64,000 nt of DNA from Rhabdothermincola sediminis (GTDB lineage Bacteria; Actinomycetota; Acidimicrobiia; Acidimicrobiales; Acidimicrobilacustridaceae), in the NCBI RefSeq assembly GCF_014805525.1, contig NZ_JACFSZ010000016.1, positions 1 through 64,000 on the forward strand. The letters are read 5' to 3'. The notes under the pieces are model-generated. The model was given only the letters and a program-made list of their open reading frames with translations. It ran no database searches and was not told where the DNA came from. The translations under genes and the position numbers were made by a program. Numbering within the stretch: position 1 is the stretch's first letter; every line of letters starts with the position of its first letter. Below are positions 8,680 through 19,119 of the stretch, in pieces.

Positions 8680-9617
8680 TGGCCAGGATCGTCGTCACCG
8701 GGGGAGCAGGCTTCCTCGGTTCACATCTTGCCGATCATCTCCTCGCCCGGGGCGACGAGGTGATCGCCATCGACAACCTGGTCACCGGATCGGTGGCGAA
8801 CATCGAGCATCTCTTCGGCGTCGAAGGCTTCACGTTCGTGAAGCACGACGTCAGCGAGTACCTCTGGGTGCCGGGACCGGTCGACGCGGTGCTGCATTTC
8901 GCCAGCCCGGCATCACCCAAGGACTACCTGGAGATGCCGATCCAGACGCTCAAGGTCGGCAGCCTGGGTACGCACAACGGCCTCGGCCTGGCCAAGGCCA
9001 AGCAGGCGACGTTCATGCTCGCATCCACCAGCGAGGTGTACGGCGATCCTGAGGTGCATCCCCAGCCCGAGAGCTACTGGGGCCACGTCAACCCGGTCGG
9101 CCCCCGCGGGGTGTACGACGAGGCCAAGCGGTTCGCCGAAGCGATGACGATGGCGTATCACCGGTACCACGGGATCGATGTGCGCATCGTCCGCATCTTC
9201 AACACCTACGGGCCTCGGATGCGTGCCGAAGATGGTCGCGTGGTGTCGAACTTCATCGTCCAGGCTCTCAAGGGCGAACCGATCACCATCTACGGCGACG
9301 GCACTCAGACCCGCAGCTTCTGCTACGTCGACGACGAGATCCGGGGATTTCTGGCCCTGCTCGACTCCGGCGAGAGCGGGCCCGTCAACATCGGCAACGA
9401 CGGGGAGTTCACGGTCCGTGAGCTCGCGGACCTGGTCCTCGAGGTCACCGGCTCCTCGTCAGAGGTCGTCCATGAGCCGCTGCCGGTCGACGATCCCCGC
9501 CAGCGCCAGCCTGATCTGACGATGGCCCGGCAGCGGTTGGGGTGGCAACCGGAGATCGGCCTGCGCGAAGGCATCGAGCGCACGGTGACCTACTTCCGCC
9601 AGCTCCTCGACGTCTGA
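8679..9617 (+). CDS. uxs: UDP-glucuronate decarboxylase (UDP-xylose synthase)
   Basis: Short-chain dehydrogenase/reductase that converts UDP-glucuronate to UDP-xylose. The 312-residue protein has [10 protein letters not shown] at 8-17, a Ser/Thr pair in ASTSEVYG, and the catalytic Tyr 146 and Lys 150 in VYDEAKR. The stretch from [15 protein letters not shown] through [15 protein letters not shown] is the hallmark of UDP-xylose synthases compared with other sugar epimerases. Start and stop codons overlap with ugd, so the two steps glucose, glucuronate, xylose are likely translationally coupled. Confidence 0.9.
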   Translation: MARIVVTGGAGFLGSHLADHLLARGDEVIAIDNLVTGSVANIEHLFGVEGFTFVKHDVSEYLWVPGPVDAVLHFASPASPKDYLEMPIQTLKVGSLGTHNGLGLAKAKQATFMLASTSEVYGDPEVHPQPESYWGHVNPVGPRGVYDEAKRFAEAMTMAYHRYHGIDVRIVRIFNTYGPRMRAEDGRVVSNFIVQALKGEPITIYGDGTQTRSFCYVDDEIRGFLALLDSGESGPVNIGNDGEFTVRELADLVLEVTGSSSEVVHEPLPVDDPRQRQPDLTMARQRLGWQPEIGLREGIERTVTYFRQLLDV

Positions 9618-9626
9618 GCCGGGGCC

Positions 9627-10736
9627 ATGGCACGGCAGCTACGCGTCGCGGTCACGCTCGAGCAGTGCTGGCACGACGTGCCGGGGGGCACGGCGCGATC
9701 GGCTCTGGACGCGGTGAGCGCCATGATCCGCCATGCGCACCTCGATCTGGTGGGGGTCAGCGCCCGCCATCGCCACCCACCCCCGCCCGAATGGCGACCG
9801 GAGATCGCGGTGCGGATGCTGCCGCTCCCGCGCCTGGCTCTCTACGAGAGCTGGCATGCCCTGCGCTGGCCGGCCGTCCAGCTGGCGACCGGGCCGGTCG
9901 ACGTCATCCACGCCACCGGCATGGCCGTGCCGCCCCGATCGGCACCGCTGGTGGTCACCGTGCACGACCTGGGGTTCCTGCACCAACCGGGCCACGTCAC
10001 CAAACACGGTCTGCGGTTCTTCCGGCGAGCGATCGACCTGGCCAGGCGCGAGGCGGACCTGGTGATCGCGCCCTCGCAGGCCACGATCGACGACTGCGTG
10101 GCTCACGGCTTCGACCCGACCCGGCTCCGGCTGGTGCCCTGGGGCATCCGCATCGAGGCCGCCTCGGCATCGGCAGTCGGGCAGGCGCTCACCGCTCGCC
10201 GGATCGAACGGCCCTACGTGCTGTGGACCGGGACGGTCGAGCCGCGCAAGAACCTACCGGTGCTGCTGGAGGCGTTCGGCCGACTCGAGGACGACGGTGT
10301 GGAGCTGGTGCTGGCCGGCCCTGCCGGATGGAACGAGGATCTCGAGCGGCTGATCGGACCGAGCCTGCGTGACCGGGTGCATGTGCTCGGCTTCGTACCG
10401 CCGCCGGACCTCCGCGCGCTGTATGCCGGCGCGAGGCTCTTCTGCCTCCCGAGCATCCGGGAGGGCTTCGGCCTGCCCGTGCTCGAGGCGATGGCTCAGG
10501 GGACCCCGGTGGTGACCTCTGCGGGCACGGCGACCGAGGAGGTGGTGGGCGACGCGGGTCTGGTCGTGGATCCCGCCGATGTCGAGGGGCTCGCGCATGC
10601 CATGGAGCGGATCCTGCGCGACGACGCGCTCGCCCGCCGGCTCGGCGAGCTGGGTCGGCAGCGGGCTGCCACCTTCACCTGGGAGCGCACCGCCGAGTCG
10701 CTCGTGGCTGCCTACGAGGAGGCGGCCGGAAGATGA
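9627..10736 (+). CDS. GT4-type glycosyltransferase (first of three in a row)
   Basis: Retaining GT-B glycosyltransferase of the GT4 group, cytoplasmic, expected to add a sugar from a nucleotide donor to a growing glycan. In the 369-residue protein the N-terminal half has PGGTARSAL and VTVHDLGFL. The C-terminal half has the donor-binding run GTVEPRKNLPVLLEAF, then SIREGFGLPVLEAMAQGTPVV, where the E-x7-E pair is the family signature. It begins 9 bp after the UDP-xylose synthase gene. The donor could therefore be UDP-xylose, but this is inference from position only. Confidence 0.82.
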   Translation: MARQLRVAVTLEQCWHDVPGGTARSALDAVSAMIRHAHLDLVGVSARHRHPPPPEWRPEIAVRMLPLPRLALYESWHALRWPAVQLATGPVDVIHATGMAVPPRSAPLVVTVHDLGFLHQPGHVTKHGLRFFRRAIDLARREADLVIAPSQATIDDCVAHGFDPTRLRLVPWGIRIEAASASAVGQALTARRIERPYVLWTGTVEPRKNLPVLLEAFGRLEDDGVELVLAGPAGWNEDLERLIGPSLRDRVHVLGFVPPPDLRALYAGARLFCLPSIREGFGLPVLEAMAQGTPVVTSAGTATEEVVGDAGLVVDPADVEGLAHAMERILRDDALARRLGELGRQRAATFTWERTAESLVAAYEEAAGR

Positions 10737-11902
10737 AGGGATCATCGTCCCATCGCATCGGGTGCAACCTCCTCTGGCTGGTTCCCGGGGTGGTCGGCGG
10801 GAGCGAGGAGTACACGGTGGGCATTTTGCGCGCCTGGGTCCGTCAAGCCCACCGCTTCCCCGATCTGGAGCTCGTGCTGTTCGTGAACCAGCGCTTCCCG
10901 GCGCGCTACCCGGACCTGGTGCGGGACCTGCGCTGCATCGTGGCGCCGGTGTCGGGACGCTCGAAGCCGCTCCGGGTGGCGGCCGAGAGCACGTGGCTGG
11001 CGTGGCGATCGCGCCGGGAGCAGGTGGCGCTCGTCCATCACATGGGTGGCACGATGCCCGCTTGCAGAACAGCTCCCGGTGTCCTCACCATCCACGACCT
11101 GCAGCCCTGGGACCTGCCCCAGAACTTCGGCTGGACCAAGCGGGCCTACCTCCGGGTCGCGGTCCCCCGGTCCGCTCGGGCTGCCGTGGCGATCGTCACC
11201 CTGAGCAGCTGGGCCGGCCGGGACGTCGCCAGGCAGCTGGCGGTGGATCCCGCTCGGATCACCACGGTACCGCCTGATCTCCCTCGATGCCCCGAACCAG
11301 CCACGCCGGCGGGGACCGTGCTGTCAGCATACGACCTGGTCGGTCGCCCGTTCGTCCTCTACCCGGCGATCACCTATCCGCACAAGAACCACGCGACCCT
11401 GCTCCGGGCGTTCGCGCTGGCCGTCCGCTCGGACCCGGCGCCCGTGCTGGTGCTCACGGCGGGGAGCGGGCCCGCCGAGCCGGACTGCCGCCGGCTCATC
11501 GGTGAGCTCGGCATCGGCCCGCAGGTCCGGCGGACCTACCGGGTCCCGAGCGATCACCTCGACGTGCTCTACCGGGAGGCCACCGCACTAGCGTTCCCGT
11601 CACGGTATGAGGGCTTCGGCTTGCCGGTGATCGAAGCGATGAGTCGGGGATGCCCGGTCCTGGCCAGCGACGCGGGCGCGCTGGCGGAGGTAATTGGCGA
11701 CGGGGGCGAGCTCCTCCCCCCTGACGACGTCGAGGCGTGGGCAGGGGCCATCCGCCGGGTGCTCGACGACGAGCCGTTCCGAGCGGAGCTCTCGCGGCGG
11801 GCGCGCTCGCGGGCCTCGACCTTCGAGCGCAGCGACTCGCCCCACCGGCTGGCGGAGGTGTACCGGCGAGCCATCGCCGCCGCGCGGGGGGGTGCCCGGT
11901 GA
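10733..11902 (+). CDS. GT4-type glycosyltransferase (second)
   Basis: 389-residue GT-B enzyme overlapping the previous gene by 4 nt (ATGA). It shows VPGVVGGSEEYTVGIL at the start (acceptor side), VLTIHDLQPWDLP, the linker to donor domain VLYPAITYPHKNHATLLRAF, and the E-x7-E motif in SRYEGFGLPVIEAMSRGCPVLAS. The overall plan is the same as the genes on either side, so three successive sugar additions by the operon are plausible. Donor and acceptor are unknown. Confidence 0.82.
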   Translation: MKGSSSHRIGCNLLWLVPGVVGGSEEYTVGILRAWVRQAHRFPDLELVLFVNQRFPARYPDLVRDLRCIVAPVSGRSKPLRVAAESTWLAWRSRREQVALVHHMGGTMPACRTAPGVLTIHDLQPWDLPQNFGWTKRAYLRVAVPRSARAAVAIVTLSSWAGRDVARQLAVDPARITTVPPDLPRCPEPATPAGTVLSAYDLVGRPFVLYPAITYPHKNHATLLRAFALAVRSDPAPVLVLTAGSGPAEPDCRRLIGELGIGPQVRRTYRVPSDHLDVLYREATALAFPSRYEGFGLPVIEAMSRGCPVLASDAGALAEVIGDGGELLPPDDVEAWAGAIRRVLDDEPFRAELSRRARSRASTFERSDSPHRLAEVYRRAIAAARGGAR

Positions 11903-13185
11903 CGGCGCGTCGAGCGCTCGAGGTGACCATCCTCTGTCCGCACTTCACGCCGGACGTGGCGCCTACCGGCGAGGTGATGACGAGGATCGCCGCCGAGCTG
12001 GTCCAGCGGGGCCACCGGCTGCACGTGGTCACCTCGCTGCCGTGGTACGAGCACCACGCGGTGGAGCCCGGCTGGGAAGGCCAGCTGGTGCGCACGGAAC
12101 GAGCCGGCTGGGGACGGGTCAGCCGGATCCACCCGTTCCCGACCGACAAGCGCAACATCCCGGCCCGAGCCGTGGCGTTCGGCGGCTTCACCGGATTCGC
12201 TACGGCAGTGGCCCTCGGTGGCCCGCGCCCCGATGTCGTCCTCGCCATGTCGCCGCCGCTGACCCTCGGGCTTGCGGGATGGGTCGTCAGCAGGGTGCAC
12301 CGAGTGCCGCTGGTGTTCAACATCCAGGACGTGTTCCCCGACGTCGCGGTCGAGCTCGGCCTGCTCACCGGGCGACGGGTCATCGCCGCGGCGCGGCACC
12401 TGGAGCGCATCTCCTATCGGCGGTCCGACGTGGTCACCGTCCTGTCGGACGACCTGGCGGAGAACGTGAAGGCGAAGATCACACAGGGCCTGCACGGTCG
12501 GGCCGCGGCCCGGCAGGCCGCGAAGGTGCACGTCATCCCCAACTTCGTCGACACCGGCTGGATCACTCCCGGGCCGAAAGAGAACCGCTACCGCGCCCTC
12601 AACGGTCTGGAAGGCAAGCGGGTGGTCATGTACGCGGGCAATGTGGGTCTCTCGCAGTCGCTCGAGCTGCTCCTCGACGCAGCGGCGGCGATGGTCGATG
12701 AGCCCGGAGTGGTGTTCGTCATCAATGGCGGCGGGGCTGCTCGCCCCGAGCTGGAACGACGCGCCCAGGGGATGTCCAACGTCCGCTTCATCGACATGCA
12801 GCCGAAGGAACGGCTCCCCGAGGTCCTGGCTGCGGCGGACGTCCACGTGGTGCCGCTCAAGAAGGGCCTGGCGTGGTCGAGCGTCCCGAGCAAGCTCTAC
12901 TCGATCCTCGCCGCGGGTCGGCCGATCGTGGCCAGCGTCGACCCCGGTACCGAGGTGGCCCGGACGGTCGAGCGGGCGGGCGCCGGCCTGGCCGTCCCCC
13001 CGGGGGACCCGGAGTCGTTCACGAAGGCCATCCGGCGCCTGCTGGACGCGCCTGATGAAGCTGCCGCCATGGGCTCGTCGGGAAGGCGCTTCGTCGAGTC
13101 CTGGGCGTCGCCGGCTGCGGTGGCAGGAGCGTACGAGCAGCTCTTGTTCACCCTGCGCGCCGGAATGCCGAGCCGTGGCGACTAG
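11899..13185 (+). CDS. GT4-type glycosyltransferase, WcaI/WbuB-like (third)
   Basis: 428 residues from GTG 11899, which overlaps the previous stop (GTGA). An in-frame start far upstream would run through the preceding gene and is rejected. It begins LEVTILCPHFTPDVAPTGEV and continues with WYEHHAVEPGWEG, LVFNIQDVFPDVAVELG and VMYAGNVGLSQSLE. This pattern is typical of glycosyltransferases in colanic-acid and O-antigen clusters (WcaI/WbuB group) rather than of the two preceding enzymes. The C-terminal donor site has VPSKLYSILAAGRPIVAS. It ends at TAG 13183-13185, bases that also form part of the next promoter. Confidence 0.82.
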   Translation: MTARRALEVTILCPHFTPDVAPTGEVMTRIAAELVQRGHRLHVVTSLPWYEHHAVEPGWEGQLVRTERAGWGRVSRIHPFPTDKRNIPARAVAFGGFTGFATAVALGGPRPDVVLAMSPPLTLGLAGWVVSRVHRVPLVFNIQDVFPDVAVELGLLTGRRVIAAARHLERISYRRSDVVTVLSDDLAENVKAKITQGLHGRAAARQAAKVHVIPNFVDTGWITPGPKENRYRALNGLEGKRVVMYAGNVGLSQSLELLLDAAAAMVDEPGVVFVINGGGAARPELERRAQGMSNVRFIDMQPKERLPEVLAAADVHVVPLKKGLAWSSVPSKLYSILAAGRPIVASVDPGTEVARTVERAGAGLAVPPGDPESFTKAIRRLLDAPDEAAAMGSSGRRFVESWASPAAVAGAYEQLLFTLRAGMPSRGD

Positions 13186-13188
13186 CGT
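13183..13188 (+). promoter_or_regulatory. -10 box overlapping a stop codon
   Basis: TAGCGT. Its first three bases are the TAG stop of the upstream glycosyltransferase, and 9 nt separate it from ATG 13198. Confidence 0.55.
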
Positions 13189-13197
13189 GGTCGTGCT

Positions 13198-14001
13198 ATG
13201 GGCAAGGCATCCTCCTCCAAGAAGGTGGCGCGCGCCGCGAGAGCCGGTGGGTCCGTCCGGCCCTCCCAACGCAAGTTCGTGTTCCCGCTCGCGGTCTTCG
13301 CCATCGTCGTGCTCGGTGTCGGCCTGATCTGGTTCGCACGTGGTGAGTCGGGGCTCGACCCGGCCAGCGCGTCACCGCCCACCTCGAAGGACCACTGGCA
13401 CAACGCGTACGGCTTCTACGTGTGCAACGCCTTCGGTGCTCCCCTCACCGACGTCAAGAACGACACCACGGGCATCCACACCCACGGAGACGGCTTGATC
13501 CACATCCACCCCTTCAGCGATAGCCACGGCGGCAAGAACGCGACGCTCGCCAAGTGGGGCGACATGGTCGGGGTGACCTTCGGTTCGAGCTCGATCACCA
13601 TGCCCGATGGCACCAAGTACGAGAACGGCATGGACTGCGACGGTCAGCCCGCCAACCTGAAGGTCTATGTCTGGCCAGCGGACGATCCCAACGCAGAGCC
13701 GACGGTCTACGACCGCGACTTCGGCAAGGTGCAGTTGAAGGCCGACCGCGACGCGATCACGATCGCCATCGTCCCGGATGGGGCCGAGGTGCCTCGCCCA
13801 CCCAGCCTCTCCAACCTCGACAATCCCGTCGACCTCCCCGGCGGCGGCTCGCCGACGTCGACCATCGCGCTGGACGGCTCGACCCAGCCGAGCTCGGTGG
13901 TCCAGGGGGAGACCGACACCGGCGCGACGGTCACCATCCCCTCCCAGGACCCGACCCCGAGTGAGCCTTCCACGACAACGCCAGCCACGGCGACCCCGTG
14001 A
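13198..14001 (+). CDS. Membrane-anchored His-rich protein of unknown function
   Basis: I do not recognise a characterised family. The 267-residue protein has a basic N-terminus, one membrane segment (about 28-46) and an extracytoplasmic domain. The domain opens with DHWHNAYGFYVCNAFG and contains HTHGDGLIHIHPF (about 98-110), a cluster of five histidines with a central Asp that looks like a metal site. Two cysteines (in YVCNAF and GMDCDG) could pair outside the cell. The last 60 residues are Thr/Ser/Pro-rich and low in complexity. It is placed inside the polysaccharide operon with its own leaderless promoter, and its stop overlaps the next start (GTGA). A role in metal binding or in glycan handling is only inference. 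Confidence 0.7.
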   Translation: MGKASSSKKVARAARAGGSVRPSQRKFVFPLAVFAIVVLGVGLIWFARGESGLDPASASPPTSKDHWHNAYGFYVCNAFGAPLTDVKNDTTGIHTHGDGLIHIHPFSDSHGGKNATLAKWGDMVGVTFGSSSITMPDGTKYENGMDCDGQPANLKVYVWPADDPNAEPTVYDRDFGKVQLKADRDAITIAIVPDGAEVPRPPSLSNLDNPVDLPGGGSPTSTIALDGSTQPSSVVQGETDTGATVTIPSQDPTPSEPSTTTPATATP

Positions 14002-15005
14002 GAGCCGTCGTCCTGGTCGGCGGCTTCGGGACGCGGCTGCGACCGTTGACCTCGACCATCCCGAAGCAGATGCTCCCGATCGTGGGCCGACCGATGATCG
14101 AACGCGTCATCGAGGCGCTGAGCCGGCACGGTGTGACCGACGCGATCCTCTCCCTCGGGTACCGGCCGGATGCGTTCCTCGAGGCGTACCCGGACGACGT
14201 CTGTGCCGGGGTCAGGCTGCACTACGCGGTGGAAGCTGAACCGCTCGACACGGCCGGCGCGGTGCGGTTCGCTGCGGAGGAAGGCGGGATCGACAGCACC
14301 TTCCTGGTGGTGAACGGTGACGTGCTCACCGACCTGGACATCTCCGAGCTGTGGCGTGTGCACCGCGAGCGCAACGCGGAGGGCACGATCGCCCTCACGC
14401 CGGTCGACGACCCGAGCCGCTACGGCGTGGTCCCCATCGACCAGGACGGCCGGGTGGAGGCCTTCATCGAGAAGCCGCCGCCGGGCGAGGCGCCGAGTCA
14501 CTGGATCAACGCCGGCACCTACGTACTCGAGCCCTCGGTCCTCGAGCGGATCCCTGCCGGCCGGAGGGTGTCGATCGAGCGGGAGACCTTCCCGGCCATG
14601 GTCGCGGATCGATCGCTGTTCGCGCTCCAGAGCGATGCGTACTGGGTCGATGCCGGCACCCCGGCTACCTACCTGCAGGTGCAACTCGACCTCATCGACG
14701 GGGTGCGCGGTGTACCGGAACCAGCGATCGCCGCGTCCGCGGCGGTGAGTGAACAGGCAGACGTCGAGCATTCGATCGTGATGGACGGGGCGCGGATCGA
14801 CGCCGGGGCGCGGGTCGTCGACTCCGCGGTCCTGCCAGGCGCCCGGATCGCTGTGGGGGCGACCGTGATGCGGTCCATCGTCGGCCCCGATGCGGTCGTG
14901 GGTGAGGGCGCGGTCCTCGACGAGCTGACCGTGGTGGGAGGGGCGATGACGGTGGATCCAGGCCTGAAGGCGCACGGCGCCCGGATACCCATGGAGACGA
15001 CATGA
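13998..15005 (+). CDS. Sugar-1-phosphate nucleotidyltransferase (mannose-1-P guanylyltransferase-like)
   Basis: Makes an NDP-sugar from a sugar-1-phosphate. The 335-residue protein has the nucleotide motif VLVGGFGTRLRPLTSTIPKQMLP at its start, the metal-binding VVNGDVLTD, FIEKPPPGEAPSHWINAGTYV, and a C-terminal left-handed beta-helix with hexapeptide-like repeats (about 235-325). This two-domain form and the SLGYRPD segment recall GDP-mannose pyrophosphorylases of the actinobacterial RmlA2/ManB type. Glucose-1-phosphate thymidylyl- or uridylyltransferase is the alternative. Gmd nearby and phosphomannomutase in the window make GDP-mannose the sensible product. Confidence 0.82.
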   Translation: MRAVVLVGGFGTRLRPLTSTIPKQMLPIVGRPMIERVIEALSRHGVTDAILSLGYRPDAFLEAYPDDVCAGVRLHYAVEAEPLDTAGAVRFAAEEGGIDSTFLVVNGDVLTDLDISELWRVHRERNAEGTIALTPVDDPSRYGVVPIDQDGRVEAFIEKPPPGEAPSHWINAGTYVLEPSVLERIPAGRRVSIERETFPAMVADRSLFALQSDAYWVDAGTPATYLQVQLDLIDGVRGVPEPAIAASAAVSEQADVEHSIVMDGARIDAGARVVDSAVLPGARIAVGATVMRSIVGPDAVVGEGAVLDELTVVGGAMTVDPGLKAHGARIPMETT

Positions 15006-15955
15006 AGACAATCGTCACCGGCGGCGCGGGCTTCATCGGCAGCCATCTCGTCGATCGGCTGCTCGCCGAGGGCCACGACGTCGATGTCGTGGACAGCCTC
15101 TGGACCGGCAACCTCGCGAACCTCGAGCCCGCCCGGCGTGCCCACGGCGATCGCCTGAGGTTCCACCACCTCGACATCCGGGACGCGACCCTGGTCGAGC
15201 TCATCGAAGCTCGCGCTCCTGAGGTGGTGTTCCACCTGGCCGCCCAGGCCGACGTTCGGGTGTCGGTGGCTCGGCCCGTGTTCGATGCCGAGGTCAACGT
15301 CATCGGCAGCCTGCAGGTGATGGAGGGCGCTCGGCGTGCCGGAGCCCGCAAGGTGGTGGTGGCCTCCAGCGGAGGGACGATCTACGGCGAGCCGAGCCCG
15401 GACGCGCTGCCGGTCACCGAGGACCATCCCCAGCACCCGACATCCCCGTACGGCGTCGCCAAGAAGGTGGTCGACGATTACCTGTTCTGCTACCACGCGT
15501 TGCATGGCCTGGCGTTCACGGCACTGGCGCTGGCCAACGTCTACGGGCCGCGCCAGGACCCCAACGGCGAGGCAGGGGTGGTGGCCATCTTCGCCGGACG
15601 ACTCCTGTCGGGAAAGCCGTGCACCATCTTCGGTGACGGCGAGCAGACCCGCGACTTCGTCTACGTCGCCGACGTCGTGGACGCGTTCGTGCGGTCGGTG
15701 ACCGACGGTGACGGGATGCTCCTCAACATCGGCACCGGTGTGGAGACCACGGTCAACGAGCTCTACGACTCCATGGCCCGTGCCGCCGGGGTCGAACAGC
15801 CCGCCCGCCACGCCCCTCCCCGAGCAGGGGAGCTGGCCCGTTCCGCGCTCGACCCCGCACTGGCCGGCAAGATCCTCGGCTGGACGCCCCGGACCGATCT
15901 GGACACGGGCACGGTCGCGGTCCTCGACTGGTTCCGAGCACAGCGTCCCGCTTAG
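15002..15955 (+). CDS. galE: NAD-dependent sugar epimerase (UDP-glucose 4-epimerase-like)
   Basis: Extended short-chain dehydrogenase of 317 residues overlapping the previous gene by 4 nt (ATGA). It has GGAGFIGSHLVDRLL at the N-terminus, FHLAAQADVRVSV, SSGGTIYGEP and the catalytic YGVAKK (Tyr and Lys), then ANVYGPRQDP and GDGEQTRDFVYVADV. The SSGGTIYG form is common in bacterial UDP-glucose/GlcNAc 4-epimerases. A related 4,6-dehydratase or another epimerase cannot be excluded. Its stop (TAG) overlaps the stop of fbiB on the other strand by 4 nt (TTAG). Confidence 0.78.
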   Translation: MKTIVTGGAGFIGSHLVDRLLAEGHDVDVVDSLWTGNLANLEPARRAHGDRLRFHHLDIRDATLVELIEARAPEVVFHLAAQADVRVSVARPVFDAEVNVIGSLQVMEGARRAGARKVVVASSGGTIYGEPSPDALPVTEDHPQHPTSPYGVAKKVVDDYLFCYHALHGLAFTALALANVYGPRQDPNGEAGVVAIFAGRLLSGKPCTIFGDGEQTRDFVYVADVVDAFVRSVTDGDGMLLNIGTGVETTVNELYDSMARAAGVEQPARHAPPRAGELARSALDPALAGKILGWTPRTDLDTGTVAVLDWFRAQRPA

Positions 15956-16668
15956 CGGAAGAGATCCTCGCCGGGCGCTCTCACCAGCTCGCCCCGGACG
16001 CTCGAGTCGCGCAGCCATGCCCGGTCGATGCCCCGCAGGATCGCGACCGGGATGCCTGTGGCCTTCCCCATCACCAGCTCGGCGGCGGCGGCGAGCTCAT
16101 CGGCGATCGCCACCTCGGTGACCTGCAGCTCGCGACCGAACGAGTCGGTCGATCCGCGCAGGTCGACGATCGCCGCCACGCCCGCGCAGCCGATGGCGAC
16201 GTCGACGACCCCGCGACGCCAGGCTCGCCCGAACGTGTCGGACACGACCACGGCCACCTCGACGCCCGCCTTGCCCCGGATCCCGTCGCGAATGCGCCGA
16301 GCAGATCGGTCTGGGTCAGCTGGCAGGAGCGCGGCCTGGCCCCGGGCCACGTTGGAGAGGTCGATGCCGGCATTCGCGCACACGAACCCGTGCGCCGTCT
16401 CGCTGATGACCAGGTCGCCCCGGCGGCGCAGCACCCGGACCGATTCCTGCTCCACCAGCGTCTTGTGGCTGGTGGGGTTCGTCGGGTCGATCGGCACCAG
16501 GCGGTTCTCGGCTTTCGAGACGACCTTCTGGGTCACGACCAGCACGTCGCCATCCTGTAGTGCCGTCACCTCGTCGCGCGCTGCGGTCGAGACGATGATG
16601 GAGGCAAGGTCATCGCCGGGCGCGACCTCGGGGATGCCCGCCAGCCCGAAGATCTCGATGCGGTTCAC
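15952..16668 (-). CDS. fbiB: Coenzyme F420-0:L-glutamate ligase (CofE-type)
   Basis: Adds glutamates to F420-0 using GTP. The 238-residue protein has GDVLVVTQKVVSKAENR near 39-55, the EQESVRVLRRRGDLVISET segment, CANAGIDLSNV, and VVVSDTFGRAWRRGVVDVAIG. The mycobacterial FbiB is about twice as long and carries a C-terminal flavin nitroreductase domain that reduces dehydro-F420-0. That domain is absent here, so this is the CofE part alone and the reductase must be elsewhere. Its GTG start overlaps the TGA of fbiA (GTGA), so the pair is coupled. Confidence 0.9.
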   Translation of the reverse strand: MNRIEIFGLAGIPEVAPGDDLASIIVSTAARDEVTALQDGDVLVVTQKVVSKAENRLVPIDPTNPTSHKTLVEQESVRVLRRRGDLVISETAHGFVCANAGIDLSNVARGQAALLPADPDRSARRIRDGIRGKAGVEVAVVVSDTFGRAWRRGVVDVAIGCAGVAAIVDLRGSTDSFGRELQVTEVAIADELAAAAELVMGKATGIPVAILRGIDRAWLRDSSVRGELVRAPGEDLFR

Positions 16669-17606
16669 GTGACGCCCCGGGCTGTGCGCAGGACGGTCTC
16701 GGCGAGGACCGATGCAGCGTGCAGGTCCGACATGATGGCGGGTGCGGTGACGCAGCGAAGTCCTTCCTCCTCGACGGCGGGAGCCAACTCACGGTCGGCT
16801 TCGTCCACCACGAGGGTGGCGGCGATCTCCCGGTAGAGACGGGCCACCCCTACGACGGTCGGCTCGTGGCCGAGCTCGCTCATCAACCGGTCAGCGGGCC
16901 CCTTCAGGGCAGCGCCGGCGACGATGGGGGACACGGCCACCACCCGATCGCGCCGAGCGGCGATCGCGTCCCGGATCCCCGGTACGGCGAGGATCGGGTC
17001 GATCGACACCAGCGGGTTCGAGGGCGCGACCACCACGGTGTCGGCGCCGGTGATGGCGTCGAGCACCCCGGGGGCGGGTCGAGCGGTGGTGGCGCCGTCG
17101 AAGCGGAGGGCGGACACCCGCACGGCGTGTCGGCGCTGGACGAAGTACTCCTGGAAGCCGACCTCGAGCCCCCCCTCGTCGGGAAGAGTGACCATGGTGC
17201 GGAGGCGATCGTCGGTGGCCGGGACGATCGCTACCTCGACGTCCCAGGCGCGGGCGATCTCGCCTGTCACGATCGACAGGGGTGCGCCGTCGAGCAGCCG
17301 CTGCGTGCGGTAGAGGTGGGTGCCCAGATCGAGGTCCCCGAGCCGGAACCAGCTCGCACCCCCGTAACGCTCCAGCGCCTCCATCGCCCGCCAGCTCTCG
17401 TCGGCCAGCCCCCAGCCGCGCTCGGGGTCCGCGGCACCGGCGAGCGTGTAGGTCACGGTGTCGATGTCGGGGCTGACGTGCAGCCCGTGCAGCTCGAGGT
17501 CGTCGCCCACGTTGACGATGGCCGTGATACTGGCCGGCTCCGCCACCTGCACCAGCCCGGTGAGGAACCGGGCGGCTCCGACACCCCCGGCGATGACGGC
17601 GATCAT
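16665..17606 (-). CDS. fbiA: 2-phospho-L-lactate / phosphoenolpyruvate transferase of F420 synthesis
   Basis: Joins the activated phospho-lactate or phosphoenolpyruvate unit to the deazaflavin Fo, giving F420-0 or dehydro-F420-0. The 313-residue protein starts MIAVIAGGVGAARFL. It has IVNVGDDLELHGLHVSPDIDTVTYTL, WFRLGDLDLGTHLYR and VVAPSNPLVSIDPIL, all typical of CofD/FbiA. The start is ATG 17604-17606, where family similarity begins; longer in-frame starts would run into the gmd gene. It is transcribed with fbiB, most likely as gmd-fbiA-fbiB since only 17 bp separate it from gmd. Confidence 0.92.
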   Translation of the reverse strand: MIAVIAGGVGAARFLTGLVQVAEPASITAIVNVGDDLELHGLHVSPDIDTVTYTLAGAADPERGWGLADESWRAMEALERYGGASWFRLGDLDLGTHLYRTQRLLDGAPLSIVTGEIARAWDVEVAIVPATDDRLRTMVTLPDEGGLEVGFQEYFVQRRHAVRVSALRFDGATTARPAPGVLDAITGADTVVVAPSNPLVSIDPILAVPGIRDAIAARRDRVVAVSPIVAGAALKGPADRLMSELGHEPTVVGVARLYREIAATLVVDEADRELAPAVEEEGLRCVTAPAIMSDLHAASVLAETVLRTARGVT

Positions 17607-17623
17607 CCGGTCGCTCCCCGGCG

Positions 17624-19115
<1,492 letters not shown>

Positions 19116-19119
<4 letters not shown>

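Noticed and set aside
11737-11898. An upstream start adding 54 residues to the third glycosyltransferase
   Set aside because: The extension lies inside the preceding gene; the GTGA overlap start gives the conserved N-terminus.
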